DNA from: Erodium maritimum
Lineage: Eukaryota > Streptophyta > Magnoliopsida > Geraniales > Geraniaceae
Assembly: GCA_963921825.1 (NCBI GenBank)
Contig: OY997594.1
Coordinates: 3,601,001 to 3,665,000, forward strand
Length of the DNA: 64,000 nt
Reading direction: 5' to 3'
Positions 47,941 to 60,910 of this stretch are shown here, piece by piece. The notes under the pieces are model-generated. The model did no database searches, was not told where the DNA came from, and saw nothing but the letters and a program-made list of their open reading frames with translations. The translations under genes were made by a program, and so were the position numbers. How positions within the stretch are numbered: position 1 is the first letter of the stretch; every line of letters starts with the position of its first letter.

Positions 47941-49242
47941 ATGGCTAAGAATCAATGAGTGTAAATAATTTAGCAAACCATAAAAACCGTCTTACACAAT
48001 CGAGTTTAGAGAAAGTTTGTTTAACTCGTAGCATTGTGGTGTAATCGAGACTCAACATCATGTTGTATTATATTTTTTTAAAGTGAGATTCTAACAACTG
48101 CCATTTACTTCATGTTAATTTTGAAACAATTGAGTTGTCTGAATCTTTGATACGATATCATATACAACGAGACAATGTAACGATGGATTTGTAAGTTAAT
48201 TGATATTGATAATATGATAGGAAAACAACTCAAGCTATTGAATTAATCTAAGAAGAAATCAACTTTGGGAGTGTGGTATCACTGCCACTTTCCATAAGCG
48301 TCGATTTATGTTGACTCGGTGCTTCTCAACTTTCCACGACCGATTCTATATCGACATTGAAAGTTTGGAATTTTCGGTAGGGTTTTCTGTTATTGATTGA
48401 TAATATATACAACTATTATGAGTAAATACAATACTAATGGAAGTATGAGAATGATTACAATGTGGAAATACAAGCCTAATACCAAAAGAAAAACACTAAT
48501 GTAATACAGGAAGAATGTTGAAACTGGACATAAACTCCTTAAAAAAGTGCCGATCAGAGATCTTTTTAAAGATATCCACAAACAGATATGATGGTAATAC
48601 ACGTTGATTTAATTTTATTTGAAACGAGACACTTATATCGGACTGGGTTCCCATAACTAAAATATCAATCTCGGTAGTTGGATGTGACCCTAGTATTTAT
48701 GAATACATCTTTATTTAACACTCTCCCTAACGTGACATAGCAAGGCTGGACATCTTCATATGGACGGGAGACCATAATGTGGAAGTGACAAACGGGTCAT
48801 GGGCCAAAACAGCACTGCTACCATATAAATATGGTTTCAAAAGAGCCATTTATCAGGTCATACTTCTACAATAAAAATGTCAACTTTATTAATTGAGTAT
48901 GATCCTAACCTTATATAAGTAAACATTTATTCTTATATATATATTTTTTAATATGGGTTCAACTTCAACACTGTATAAATTTTGTTTAAAGCGAATAACT
49001 TATATCGGGTCAAACTTCCACAACTAAAAGGTTAACTTTATTAATTGGGTGGGTTCCTAACCCTTATACAAGTGGACATTTATTCGATATGGATTCAACT
49101 TCAACACTCCCCTCATGTGTAGGATTGAGAATCTACACGTGAGTCATAGCATGACCAAACATCGGTATATGGACCATAGACCGAGCATTATGTCATATTA
49201 TATAAACATTTAGTCGATATGGTTTGTTGAGGGAGAAATTTG
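47941..49242. other. Intergenic between PG2 and PG3 with repeat pieces
   Basis: About 48240-48320 looks like a decayed PG last-exon fragment (minus strand; 'cactgccactttccataagcg' resembles the PG C-terminal region). About 48618-49235 holds three related repeat segments also seen in laccase intron 5. Confidence 0.4.
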
Positions 49243-49928
49243 GGCACCCAAATCCGTCTCTGCTTTCTAGGAAATCTTTGCACCATAGGTTTTGCAACGA
49301 TGAACAACTTATAGTCTTCTAAGCATTTGCCATTGAACTCTGTTTTGACTGCGAGAGCTGCCATCTCTGAGTATTAGATAGAGCTTTTCTAAGAGTTCTA
49401 AATCTCTCTAGTCTTCGGTATCTTCAAGAGGTCGTCCCGCTTTCCTCTCATTCTTCGTCGGCTCCGGTTGTGTTAGATACGAGGCGACCATAGTATGCCT
49501 ATAGAAAACCTTTTCCATTTAGATGGATCTTTATGGAGCTGTATTGGCTGATTTGGACTTGTGTTAGGGTTGTCTCGGGTAGTTGGGAGGTTATCGGTTC
49601 TTGGTGCTTCATGGTAGTGAAATCCGGTTGTGAGGCCTGTTTTTAAAATCAAAATCGAGCTTCAAGGTGGTTAAATTTGGTGTTTAGGCCTTTTTTTTCG
49701 TTGTTCTTTTTCTAGTATCGATGTTGGTTGTATGTCTGTTGTATTGGTTGTGGCTTCTTGCGTGAAGCGTTGTGTTGTTGGTTGTTGGTTTGTATTCTCT
49801 GTGTGTAGAGAATTGGTGGTTGAGGATCCTCAATGGATTGCTCTTGTGGTTGTAGTTCAACTCTGTTCTTCCTTCCAAATAACAGTTTCAATTTAAATTT
49901 GCTTTGCTGATCAAATAAAAAGAAAAAA
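49243..49928 (+). repeat. Decayed non-LTR-like fragment with A-rich tail
   Basis: T/G-rich sequence ending 'tttgctgatcaaataaaaag', much like the tail near 955-975. It is inserted just downstream of PG3. No protein domain recognised; family inferred from the tail. Confidence 0.4.
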
Positions 49929-50067
49929 GAGATGATACAATAGTTTTCTTCAAAACGTTTTCGAAGGTTGTTAATATTTTTTATTAATATGATAGAAAAA
50001 CAACACAATCGTTATTAATGTGCCACATATGACATATACATGATGTACGCCATGGCTGTCTATTCAA

Positions 50068-53051
50068 TCAATCTAACAAGCAATCGACGCTAGGGGTAAC
50101 ATCACCCCCACTTTTTCCATGAGCATTGATGCAAGACGCCTTGGTGCTCACCACCCTTTCGTCGCCCGACACTATGTTGACTCCCTCCAGATATATATTC
50201 GTGCATCCGACGGTCCTACTACAGTGCAATTGGATCGCATCCTCGCTCACGCTCGTTCCTCTAAACCCCGTGAACGATACATCGCTGATTTGCACTGCCT
50301 TCGTCTTGACGATGATTTTCATGCAAGGATATCGAATCAAATCAACATATATTCTACGGTGTTCCATATTTCATTTGATTTGTATAAATATGTTTATTTA
50401 TTTACCTCGATTTTGCATGTTCCTAGATCAGGAGGACAATAGTACTGGTCGATGATGATCGGATGATATGTACGGATTAACGTTATATCACTAAACGATA
50501 TTTTTCTAGCATATCCAGATTCTCCCTGAACGAATACACGGACACAAATTAGAACTATATATTACAATCTTGGGGTAAGTACGGAACATGCTCCTAATGA
50601 CTTTTCGTCTCAAAAACTGGCACGTCATCACCTTCATTGCCTCATACACATCTGGTAGAAGGTCAATATCTTATACATTAATCTTTTTAGGACCAAAAAA
50701 CACGTTTTTTTATGAGACGTTAAAGGTGGAGCAAGTATATTCCCGATAAATATTTCTTACATTAGTGAAGGTTTTGTCCCCAAAAGTGAGTATCTAAGGT
50801 ATTGACTTTCTAGCATGTGTGTACGTGAAAATAAATACGACGACGGGGTAATTTTTGAAACGAAAAGTCACCTGGTTACGATTAGGTGTAAAAGAGAAAT
50901 TTGAAGATTTACGTTGGATCATGAGAATATATAACCTGCCATGTTTTGATCCTTGCTCCATTCTGAGTTCCATTGAAGGTAGTACGTGCGACATGGATTT
51001 CTTCGACCGTGTCCGTTGCTCCATTTTTACCTAAGCTTCCAATACTGGACATGTATATTTCAACATCGTTGATTCATATATCGATAAACCCGATTCACCT
51101 AAAAACTCAAATTTATTAATAAGAACATATGGCCGGTGTCGACGATGACAAACCTTATACCGTGCCCTGGACCACAATTCACGTTGGTGATATTGATAAA
51201 CGAAGTGGCAGCCCCAATGGCAACACAATCATCCCCGACCAATATTGCACAAAATTTGGTAAGTATGGTAAAATAACCAAATATATTCATCACTATCAAA
51301 TAAAAACGGTCTCTAGTTGTGTAAACTACAAACTCAGTGTTATTGTTTTGTTGAAACCTTTCGTACAAAGTGTTGAAACCTATAATGAATAATGTTGGAA
51401 CATGTAATACAAACCGTTAAAACCTGTAATGCAGACCATTGGAACTATTGTGCGCTACAATCACGTTCCAACATTTTATTGCACGGTTCCAACAGTTTGC
51501 ATGACAGGTTTCAATGATAACACATTGAGTTTGTTATTTGTATAATAGGTACGTTTTATACTTGATAGTGTCCCTATATATATATACCAGTTCCAATGTG
51601 ACTGTGATGAATCTTGATGTTTTTTGAGCTCGAGATGTCGATTCCATCGGTGTTGAAGCTGTCCTCCGGAGCTATTATATGAAGTTTCGAGAAAGTTGCA
51701 CCATCACAACCATTGATACTAATGTGGTTCCCTGGAGTGTTGAGGGAGGTCAGTCCACTCACTACTAAGTCGTTACAGCCGGAAAAATACAATGCCTGAT
51801 TAATTATCAACCATAAAAACATAATAAGAACGTAACATTTAAATGATGTGTCTGCGGTCCAAAATATCGTGTCTTATCTATAGTATCATTAAAACGACGT
51901 AATAAAAAAACTATGTCATCTCAATGGTCTGGGAGACACAGTATTTCTCCTACGTCGTTTTGGATGAGTCACTTAGGAGACGTAATTTAATCGATTAGAC
52001 TAGTTGTTATACTTATACACTCACAGTGGGCTTCTTAGCGCCTACGTCTAGTTTCCACCACTCGGAGCCTCAACCATCGATGACTCCGAGTCCATTCATC
52101 GTGAGTCCGTTCACTTGACTGAACATAATCCAATAATCATTTCCGTTCCAATCCGATGGTGACTTCGGCGCAACAATGTTCCCTCTAACCTGAAATTCAA
52201 TACGACAATATATATAGTATGAATTTTCACACTTAATTGTACTTATTTATGTCCGATTTTCACTTAACTATCATATTTAGAAAAATTGTAAGAAATTAGA
52301 AAAATACCTCAAAATGAATGGTAGGGGACTTGCATGGACCTACGGACGTAAGTTTATTGACCAAAAATGTTTTGCCAATAGGCACCTGAATCAAGGGAGT
52401 GATGCCTTGCGGTAGAGCTCCATTGCAAGCAGCATCCCATGCCTTCGTAAAAGCCTTTCATGTCGATGCAACGAGTTAGCGTAAATAACGATTAAAAGTA
52501 ACATTTCAAACTTAAAACAATATAGGATAATTGCAAAAAACTTGCGATGAACTATGTCGTTTTGTAAATGTAATTGGTGAATTACTTTTCGTCTGCAAAT
52601 CCACTATCATGGTTAATTTTTTATTTTTGCAAAAAAATCAAAAGTAATGACACAAAAGTGTATACATAAGGGTTTCATATTACATAACGCGTATAATGTA
52701 AGGAAAAAAAACTATCATTCCCCCCAAATTGAAGTCATTGACTCTTACATGACTAATTTTCGTTGAAGATAACGGATTTGCAGACGAAAAATAATTCATC
52801 GATAATATTTGCAAAACAAATAGTTCACCGGTAGTATTTTCTAAACAGACACATTTAATTTAGAATCATTCCAATAATATACACGTAATTAAGAATAAAA
52901 CCTGGGTATCATCTGCATTAGAATCTCCGACAGCTCCGAACTCCATGACATTGAATATCTTTTCTTCTGCTTCACAGTTTAATAATCTTGAGATCAACAT
53001 AAACAGAAAAACGATAGAAAACACCCGTGAAGTTGTAGAACGATCCTGCAT
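50068..53051 (-). pseudogene. GH28 polygalacturonase PG3, inactivated
   Basis: Third array member, very similar to PG1 and PG2. Exon equivalents: 52902-53051, 52308-52454, 52025-52189, 51588-51795, 51154-51235, 50936-51044, 50406-50525, 50068-50304. Two defects are visible. In exon 3 the codon after VIDG is TGA (52070-52072) where PG1 and PG4 have CGA. The intron 4 acceptor before GDDC is CG (51236-51237) instead of AG, with no nearby substitute. Motifs NTDGID, GDDC, GPGHGI and GARIKTW are still readable, so decay is recent. Exon 3 encodes 55 codons as in PG4, not 54 as in PG1/PG2, which suggests mixed ancestry of this segment. Confidence 0.88.
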
Positions 53052-53219
53052 GCACGTCAAAAACAAATATACATTTCATTTTTCATATATTTGGAAAAAT
53101 ATCTACAAGTTGAGATGCATTAACAAAGTGAGATTCATATCCTCACCATCTTATTATAAACTAAGATCAACAATGGAAGACTTTGACAAGAATAATATGA
53201 TTGATTGTATGTATGTATG

Positions 53220-53251
<32 letters not shown>

Positions 53252-54475
53252 GGTGTGTGTAAAAATCCAATTAGTACAAATTCATGATTGCGATGTTCAC
53301 ATTTGCTTGTTCATTTCTAGATTACATGCATGGAGTTAATTCACCTACAATGTGCTTAAATTTATAATTAATGTGTTATAGTAGTATATAGGAATTAATA
53401 TAGTAATTGAAAATATATTAATTCCAGATTTAATTTTAAAAGTAAACTAAAATTTCCATATGTAGTACATAGGATAGGAGTATATATATGACAAATAATA
53501 ATGATGTAAATTCCTAATGGTACTATGAAAGGGAGCATGAATCATTTACATTTATCATATATGTTAATTAATTCATTATTTCATCCCAAATTTAGTAGTT
53601 GTTTTGGATTAGTTTTTTTTTTATGTTCATGCATAGTCTAAACAAACTAGGAAATTAAATTGTTATAGAAAAAAAAACATATAAATTAGATAATTCTATA
53701 ATTTAATATGCAGAGTGAATTGAATTAGATAATTCTACTAAAACCCACTAGGAATTCATATATTCAAGAAATCCAGAGAAGAAGGTGAATTGAATTCAAG
53801 TTAAGTTGCAATTTTTTTAGGTTTATGTTATTTAAGGTTGAAGTGAATTCAAATTAAGGACCAATTTTTAATTGAAAGATTGATAATTCAGGTTTGCGTT
53901 GCATTGTTGAATTCAAATAGAACGGAGAGCATATAAACAATCGGACTAGTAATGTAATGTAAACGCCGTACATAATGAGTTAACGAGAAAACCTAGCTAC
54001 ACGTGAATTATATTATGGAATCGGGCTTAATATATGGAAGTTCATCTAGTATTGAAGGAACCCGTTAGATAAGATATTTACCGTTTGTGTTTTGCATATA
54101 TGATCATGTGTGTCTTATATTTAAACATGAGTATACTTGTATTTATACAACATACATCAACGATCCTATACCATATATGTTGGAGCATTGTATTGGCAAC
54201 TAATCTATAGTATATTTTTGTTTTTGAAAATATACTATAGATTAGTATCACTCCGACACAATGCATGATAGGTTACCACGGGAAATTACCTTGTAATTTA
54301 CACGACAATAGAAGTTTGTACTGGATAATATTCCTATACATACTTTTTTTTAATATTGGAACGATGAATCGTGATGTTTTCGAAGGTTGTTAGTCATTAT
54401 TATTAATACGATAGAAAAACAACTCGATCGTTATTAACGAGCAACATAGTACGTACGCCATAGCTATCTATCCGA
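53052..54475. promoter_or_regulatory. PG3 upstream region and PG4 3' flank
   Basis: 53052-54065 is the PG3 version of the shared upstream block, with (TA)n at 53219-53252. Beyond it lies a near-perfect hairpin (54184-54265) and the PG4 3' flank. No gene seen. Confidence 0.5.
54184..54265. repeat. Hairpin-forming inverted repeat
   Basis: CTAATCTATAGTATATTTT at 54200-54218 is followed after an 8-base loop by its exact reverse complement (54227-54245). Weaker pairing continues outward (gcattgtattgg / cgacacaatgc). Confidence 0.75.
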
Positions 54476-55969
54476 TTAATTCAACAAGCAATCGCGTCTA
54501 GGAGCGACATCGCCACCACTCTTCCCATGAGCGTTGATGCAGGACGCCTTGGTTCTTTCCACTTTTCTGGCCGGTGCTATGTTGACTCCATCCACATATA
54601 TATCCGTACACCCTACGGTTTCGCTGCAATGCAATATGATCGCATCCTCGCTCTTGCTCGTTCCTATAAACCCTGTGAAGGATACATCGCTTATCTTTAC
54701 TGCCTTCGTCTTGATGATGATTTTCATGCAAAGAAATCGAATCGAATCAATATATGTTTTCGCGTTTTGATGAATAATATGATGTTACACGTTTCATTTG
54801 ATTTGTATAAATATGTAAATATACCTCGTTTTTGCATCCTACTTTATGAGGACAATAGTATTGGTCTATGATGATAGGTTGATTGGCGCCGATCAATGTT
54901 ACGTTATCGAATGTTATCTTTCTAGCGTATCCAGATCCTCCCTGTACGAACAATTACGTTAAGAATGAGCATACGTAATTCGTACTATATATTATAGTCA
55001 TGATTTGTGTTGGTGAAATTTATAAAATAATCTTATTCTGAAAAATAAATAAATTGTTGTATAGCCTTCAAGGCTAGTTTTGCTCTCACATATTTGCAAA
55101 CTGGCCTTCAATTTTAGTGAATACTCGGATTTACTCTTAATGAAGGCTATCCGGATTGTACCTGACTGGAAAATTTATAAAATAATCTTATTCTGAAATA
55201 TAAATAAATTGTTGTATAGCCTTCAAGGCTAGTTTTTGCTCCCGCATATTTGAAAACTGACCTTTAATTTTAGTGAAAACTCGGGTTTACTCTTAATGAA
55301 AGCTACCAGGATTTTACTCGACCGAGCAAAATTTGTTATCGACCGGGAATTTTGATTAGCTATCCGGATGGGCATTTATCCGACCTGAGAGCTCATTAAG
55401 GGTAATATTGTAATTTCATCATGGTGCAATTATATTTCGAAATAAGGTTATTTTACAAATTTCCCTGATTTTTAGGTATCTATTCGATAAAACCCGAAAA
55501 AAATTAAAAGATTTATGTTGGATATTGAATGAGAATATATGACCTGCCATGTTTTGATCCTTGCTCCATTCTGAGTTCCATTGAAGGTCGTACGCGTGAC
55601 ATGTATTTCTTCAACCATGGCTGTTACTCCATTGATACCTAAGCTTCCAATACTTCACATGCCACAACATTATCTTTCACTATATTGATTCACATACTGA
55701 TAAACCCGATTCACCTAAACACTCAAGTTTATTTGTAAAGACTCTAATATGATGATCGAGTTACATCTTTTCCTAACACGTCCAATACCTTAATATCGAA
55801 ACTAATTTCATGCAATTTGGTGAAAATTAGTTAGTGTTGACGATGACAAACCTTATACCGTGTCCTGGACCACAATTCACCGAGGTGATGTTGACGAACG
55901 AAGTGGCAGTCCCGATAGCAATACAATCGTCACCTACGAGTATTGCACAAAATATGGTAAAATAACAGA

Positions 55970-56013
<44 letters not shown>

Positions 56014-59000
56014 GTATTTGGGGTAGCCACTGTCTTTTACCATGTTGTCGAAGTTACGATTTTATCTTTAATGAATCCAGATCAGGTTGGTTTTTTCCAG
56101 ACCCGAACCTAAATTAGGCCTAGACCTGAAAAACGCTCATCTCGATCTGGATTTCAGTAAAGGTAAAATCAAGTTTTAATTAAAAAGGAGGTAATTTTGA
56201 AAAGTTTCTGTAAGTGAAGGTTAGAAAGAAAATAAACTTTAAAATAAGACTATTCCTTCAATTACCATCGAAAACATGGTGAAATCTCTAAAATAACCTT
56301 ATTCTGATTTATTTATTTTTGCTGAACAACCTTCAGGGCTAGTTTTGTTCTCAATTTTTTGCAAACTAGCCTCAATTTTCAATGAAAAGCTGGATTTTCC
56401 CTTAATGAAGCCTAGATCTGGTAAAATCCGCAATCGGTCATGTATTTTGCTTACCGACCAGGGTATTGTATTTATCCGACCGGAGAGCTCATTAAAGATA
56501 ATGTCGTAATTTTACCAAAAAGTAAAATTGAAGGAGTATGGTGTAATTATGTTTCAAAATAAAGGCTATTTTGCAAATTTCTCATCGAAAATTCGTTATT
56601 GTATGTATATATATGCTCTCTCTCTCTATATATATATACCCGTTCCAATGTTGGAGTGACGAATCTGGATGTTTTTGGAGCTGGAGATGTCAATTCCATC
56701 GGTGTTGGGGCTGTCCGCCGGAGCAATTATACGAAGATTGGAGAGAACTACACCATCACAACCCGTTACAGCAATGTGGTTCCTTGGAGTGTTGAGGGAT
56801 GTCAGTCCATCCACTACCAGGTCCTCACAGTCAGCAAATACCAATGCCTGATTAATTATCAACCATAAAAACAAAATAAGTGTATGTAAAAATAAATCTT
56901 CATCGCAAAATAACCTCGATTTTTAGTGGAAACCCCGAATTAACCCTTGATGAAAGCGGTCTGCCTAGGCACATAGGTAGGCCTAGATTTAGAGCTGGAA
57001 TTAGAGCTGCAGCTGGTAGCGACTGAGTGAAGTGGGGCTCGGTTAGTGAACCCCGGGATGATCAGGCGAGGGTTGGTAAGCAGCCTCGCCAAGAGGAATG
57101 TTAGGTCCTCAGGTTTCAGGGACTGGCTTCGGAAGGGGTCATTGGCTCAAACCTTGTCTCCTACCACTGATGCAGTCCACGCTCGGGCTTTTGAGCATGA
57201 CTTTCGGTTTCGCTTTCTTACCCCCACCTTTCTTTCCTACCTATGTGCCATATTGATACCGTCTGTGACAGTTCTAGTCTTAAAAAAACTGCGAACGATT
57301 CTATTCAATGTCTATTTTTGTCTTGGTGGTCAAGAATTTTTCTCTCGCGCATCCATATAGTTGATTTTCTGAATTAATAAAATTGCACATTTCAGTAAAA
57401 AAAAAACTTTGATGAAAGCTACCTGAAATTCACCCATCTGGGTATGACCCGCTTTTCGATCTGGGTATTTTAATTTCCAACCGAGTATTCCATATACCCG
57501 ACCGAAAGCTCATTAAGAGTAACATCGTAACTTCGTTAGAAAAATAGAAATTATACAGTAGTGTAAATATATGTCAGAAATAAACCTATTTCTCAAATAT
57601 ATCCTGAAATAACCACCCAATACAGATTCTCTAATTGCGTTATTATATTTATACACTCACCGTTGGTTTGGTGGCGCCTGCATGTAGATTCCACCACTCG
57701 GACCCTCGACCATCTATGACTCCGACTCCATTCATTGTTAGCCCGTTCACATTACGGAACATAATCCAATAATCATTTCCATTCCAATCTGATGGTGACT
57801 TTGGAGCAACAAGTCTCCCTCTAACCTGAAATTCAATAAGCGTTAGGGGTGTCCAAAAACATTCGGTGATCCATCCTACCCGTTTAACCGTCTGCCTTAC
57901 TATACAAGAGATGAATAGTGGATCGGATTTTATTGATCCGTATCAATATGAGCGGATTGCGGATCGGAGTAGATAGATCTGGGGACCATCCGTTCGTCAG
58001 CATATGGTGTCTAGGCTATACATAGAGTCCAACCAACCATACTATAAAATTCAGCATAAACCGACTTAATTACATGTGTGAAATCAATATTTTGTAATGA
58101 AATCATGGTTAATACTTTTATAGTGAAACAAGTATTTGAAAACTACTTAAATCAGAAAATTGTGTTAGTTTTTTTCTGAAATAATTTTCATTATAGATTT
58201 TAATATACAGTTTGTGAATCATGTGGATCGGACACGATTCACCCACATATTTGTACGGATGGAATCCCAAAAATATTCATTTGTTAGAGGCGGGTTGTGG
58301 ATTACGAAAATCTAAATTTGTTTCCGCGTGAACGGATGAATATTTGCTTCCCATAAACAGATATTCACCCATGAACACTCATTGTCATAATACACACAAG
58401 TCCTTCACGTGTTAACTATTTATAATAAGATTTCAAGTGAGTTGTCAGATTCCGATATGTCACTGTCGTGGGCTCAAATCGAACTCATGCGATTATTTCA
58501 TGTACGATTTTCATTCGAAGGGAAGAGATAAACAAAAGTACCTGAAAACGAATGGTAGGGGACTTGCATGGACCTTGGAACGTCAATTTTTTGACCAAAA
58601 CTGTTTTGCCAATAGGCACCCGAATCAAGGGAGTGACGTCTTGACGTAAAACTCCATTGCAAGCAGCATCCCATGCCTTCGTAAAAGCCTTTCATGTCGA
58701 CGTAACGAGTTAGCGTAAATAGTGATTAAAAATAACATGGTATAGGGATATTGCAAAAACTTGGAATGAACTATAAGTGTTCCGTAAATACTACTGATCA
58801 ACTATTATTTTCTACAAATACTATTCATAAAACTATTTTCCGTCTATAAATCCACCAACAGGTTTGCTGACATATCGAGTTAGCATAAAAATAATGAAGA
58901 AAAGTAACATTTTAAACATAAATAATATATGAGATTTAAGAATAAAACCTGGGTATCATCTACATATGAATTTCCAACCGCTCCGAACTTCATGACATTG

Positions 59001-59098
59001 AATATATTTCCTTTTGCCTCGCAATGTATTAATCTTGAGATCAACATAAACACGAAAACGACATAAAATACCAGTGAAGTTGTAGAAAGATCCTGCAT
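54476..59098 (-). CDS. GH28 polygalacturonase PG4
   Basis: More diverged array member that appears intact. Exons: 58949-59098, 58542-58688, 57661-57825, 56640-56847, 55852-55933, 55544-55652, 54825-54941, 54476-54709, in frame to 403 aa. Signal segment [20 protein letters not shown]. Motifs [20 protein letters not shown] and GARIKTW are complete. Differences from PG1/PG2 include SPNTDGID for [17 protein letters not shown] before the last intron and [11 protein letters not shown] in exon 3. Introns 3, 4 and 6 are swollen by dispersed repeats of the family that makes UGT intron 2. It may have a different expression or pH optimum; nothing here decides this. Confidence 0.9.
55013..55475. mobile_element. 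Dispersed repeat (UGT-intron family) in PG4 intron 6
   Basis: Begins 'aaatttataaaataatctta' and ends 'aataaggttattttacaaat'. Two successive starts (about 55013 and 55168) show an internal duplication. It contains 'ggtttactcttaatgaaagc' and 'gctcattaagggtaatattg', the inverted cores of the family. Confidence 0.6.
55975..56012. repeat. (TA)n microsatellite in PG4 intron 4
   Basis: About 19 TA units, seen directly. It lies about 40 bp upstream of exon 5 on the coding strand. Confidence 0.9.
56280..56590. mobile_element. Dispersed repeat (UGT-intron family) in PG4 intron 4
   Basis: Ends 'ctaaaataaccttattctg' and 'aaataaaggctattttgcaa' are inverted. Inner cores 'ttttcccttaatgaag' and 'gctcattaaagataatgtcg' match the family. 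Confidence 0.6.
56895..57600. mobile_element. Dispersed repeat in PG4 intron 3 with a nested insert
   Basis: Outer parts (about 56900-56960 and 57400-57600) match the UGT-intron family. The middle (about 56975-57400) is unrelated, ends in an A-rich run after 'attaataaaattgcacattt', and looks like a separate inserted retro-type fragment of unknown family. Confidence 0.45.
57845..58540. other. PG4 intron 2, expanded
   Basis: About 700 bp of AT-rich text with no counterpart in PG1-PG3 intron 2. It includes 'gatccg/cggatc' phrases near 57915-57985 and 58220-58340 suggesting an inserted element; ends not defined. Confidence 0.4.
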
Positions 59099-59870
59099 GC
59101 ACACACGAAACAAATATACATTTCATTTTACATTTATTTGGACAAATCTCTACAAGTTGAAGTTTATATCAACAAAGAGATCCTCACCATCTTATACTAT
59201 AAACTAAGTTCAACAATGGGAGTATTAATGTGACACGAATAATATGATTTAGTGTATGTGTATATATATGTGTGTGCAAAGTCCAATTCGTAGAAATTAA
59301 TGATTGAAATATGGTCAATTTGCTAGTTCGTTTTTCTAGTATACATGCATGTACGTAGTTAATTCATGTACAGTACGGTTAGGTTTATGATTAATGTGTT
59401 GTGGCTATATATAGGAGTTAATATTGCTTTCTTTTGAGTCAATATGTAAGAGTATTGTATCAATATACCTTATAATAACTTCAGTAACTTCTAAAATTTA
59501 AATTTAAATTGCCATATTTAGTAGTAAAGGATCATATATAAGACAATAATAATTATGATACAGCAGTTCTAAAAATTCATATATACTATGTTTGACTTTG
59601 GTAAAATGCCTCTTTGCATAGGTTTAATGGAGTATGAATTCATTTATATATTTATCATATTTGTTGCTCGATCACTTATTTCATCACAATTTTAGTTGAC
59701 AATTTGGACCAGTTTTATTTTTTTCGTAAGTTCATGCATAATTTAAACAAATTAGGATATTAAATTGTTATAGAAAATAAAAACAAATCAGTTGGACTAT
59801 TCTTTAATTTAATATAAACGCCTTTTATAGATTGAATTTAGGAACAGTGAAGTTGCAATAAAAGATTTCC
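59099..59870. promoter_or_regulatory. PG4 upstream region
   Basis: Recognisably related to the PG1-PG3 upstream block (for example 'gtgttgtggctatatatagg' near 59395-59415) but diverged. No gene. Confidence 0.45.
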
Positions 59871-60610
59871 AGTCTCATGTTTTCTGTTAGGGTTTTCGAG
59901 CCACTAGCATAGGCGGCTGATGTTCCTCAAACTCGTCGTTGTAACTCCCGGCCTAGGTCTGTTCGTTCTTTTAGGGTTTTCTGTGTGCATCCACTAGCCA
60001 CCGCGTTGCTGGCTCCCCCCTCCCTGCCACCAGCAACGTGCCTCCAGTCTCGTCTTCGTCCCCCTCTGCAATCCCGATGGTTGCCGCTTGCGTTTCCTCG
60101 ACGTCAGTCGTCATCCCCGCCTCGAATCCCCTCTTCTGAGTATCCACCGTCGCCTCTGCAACCGCCATTGAAGCAGCCATCGGTGTATCCAACTCCTTGA
60201 CCTCCTTCTCGATCTCTATCCCGATTATGGGTCAAGATGATCGACTGGTTTTGTTTTACTTTACCTGTTTTGTTCCTTTTACAAGGTTAATGATTAGTGA
60301 ACGAAGATTTAGGGCTTCTACCCAAGGATTCAGAGACTTTTACCGGGAGGGATCCCTGAATCACATCTATCATTGTCGCTCTCCTCTCGTTGAGACTGAT
60401 GAGGTCGAGTTCAGTTTTCAGCCAGACAAAACGAGTCCTCTCCATGGGATCGAGCAGCGTTCATGCCACACCTTAAGCAGTCTTCATCAGTTTCGTCGGT
60501 TCCGTAGTTTAATTTTTTTGTAAGAAGACCTTTCTAGGGCACTATACAGTGTAATGACTCTCTTTAATTATTAATAAAATCTCGACTATGTTGGGGCCAA
60601 CTATAATTTC
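59871..60610 (+). repeat. Decayed retroelement-like fragment
   Basis: A C/T-rich and then T-rich block that interrupts the PG intergenic pattern and ends with 'ttaattattaataaaatct'. Short open frames (for example 60197-60523) show no known domain. It is likely a truncated non-LTR or non-autonomous element. Confidence 0.35.
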
Positions 60611-60910
60611 TTTTAATTGAGTTAATTCTCCAATATAGTATCAGAATATGGTTTTCCACGAACGATTTTATGCTCTACGCTTTTCAAAATACATAAATAT
60701 TTCTCTATTTATCTTATATATATATAAAACTGTAATTAGACTTTTATTTATGTAGGTATCTGAATCATTTACATGATGAACCATACTCAAGTTGCGAGAG
60801 AACTACAAGACGGAGTAGCGATAAGTTTGTTGGTTGTTAATCGATATTATTGATATACATGATAGAAAAACAACTCAAGCTTGGTAGAGATTAGACATTA
60901 CAAACATAAA

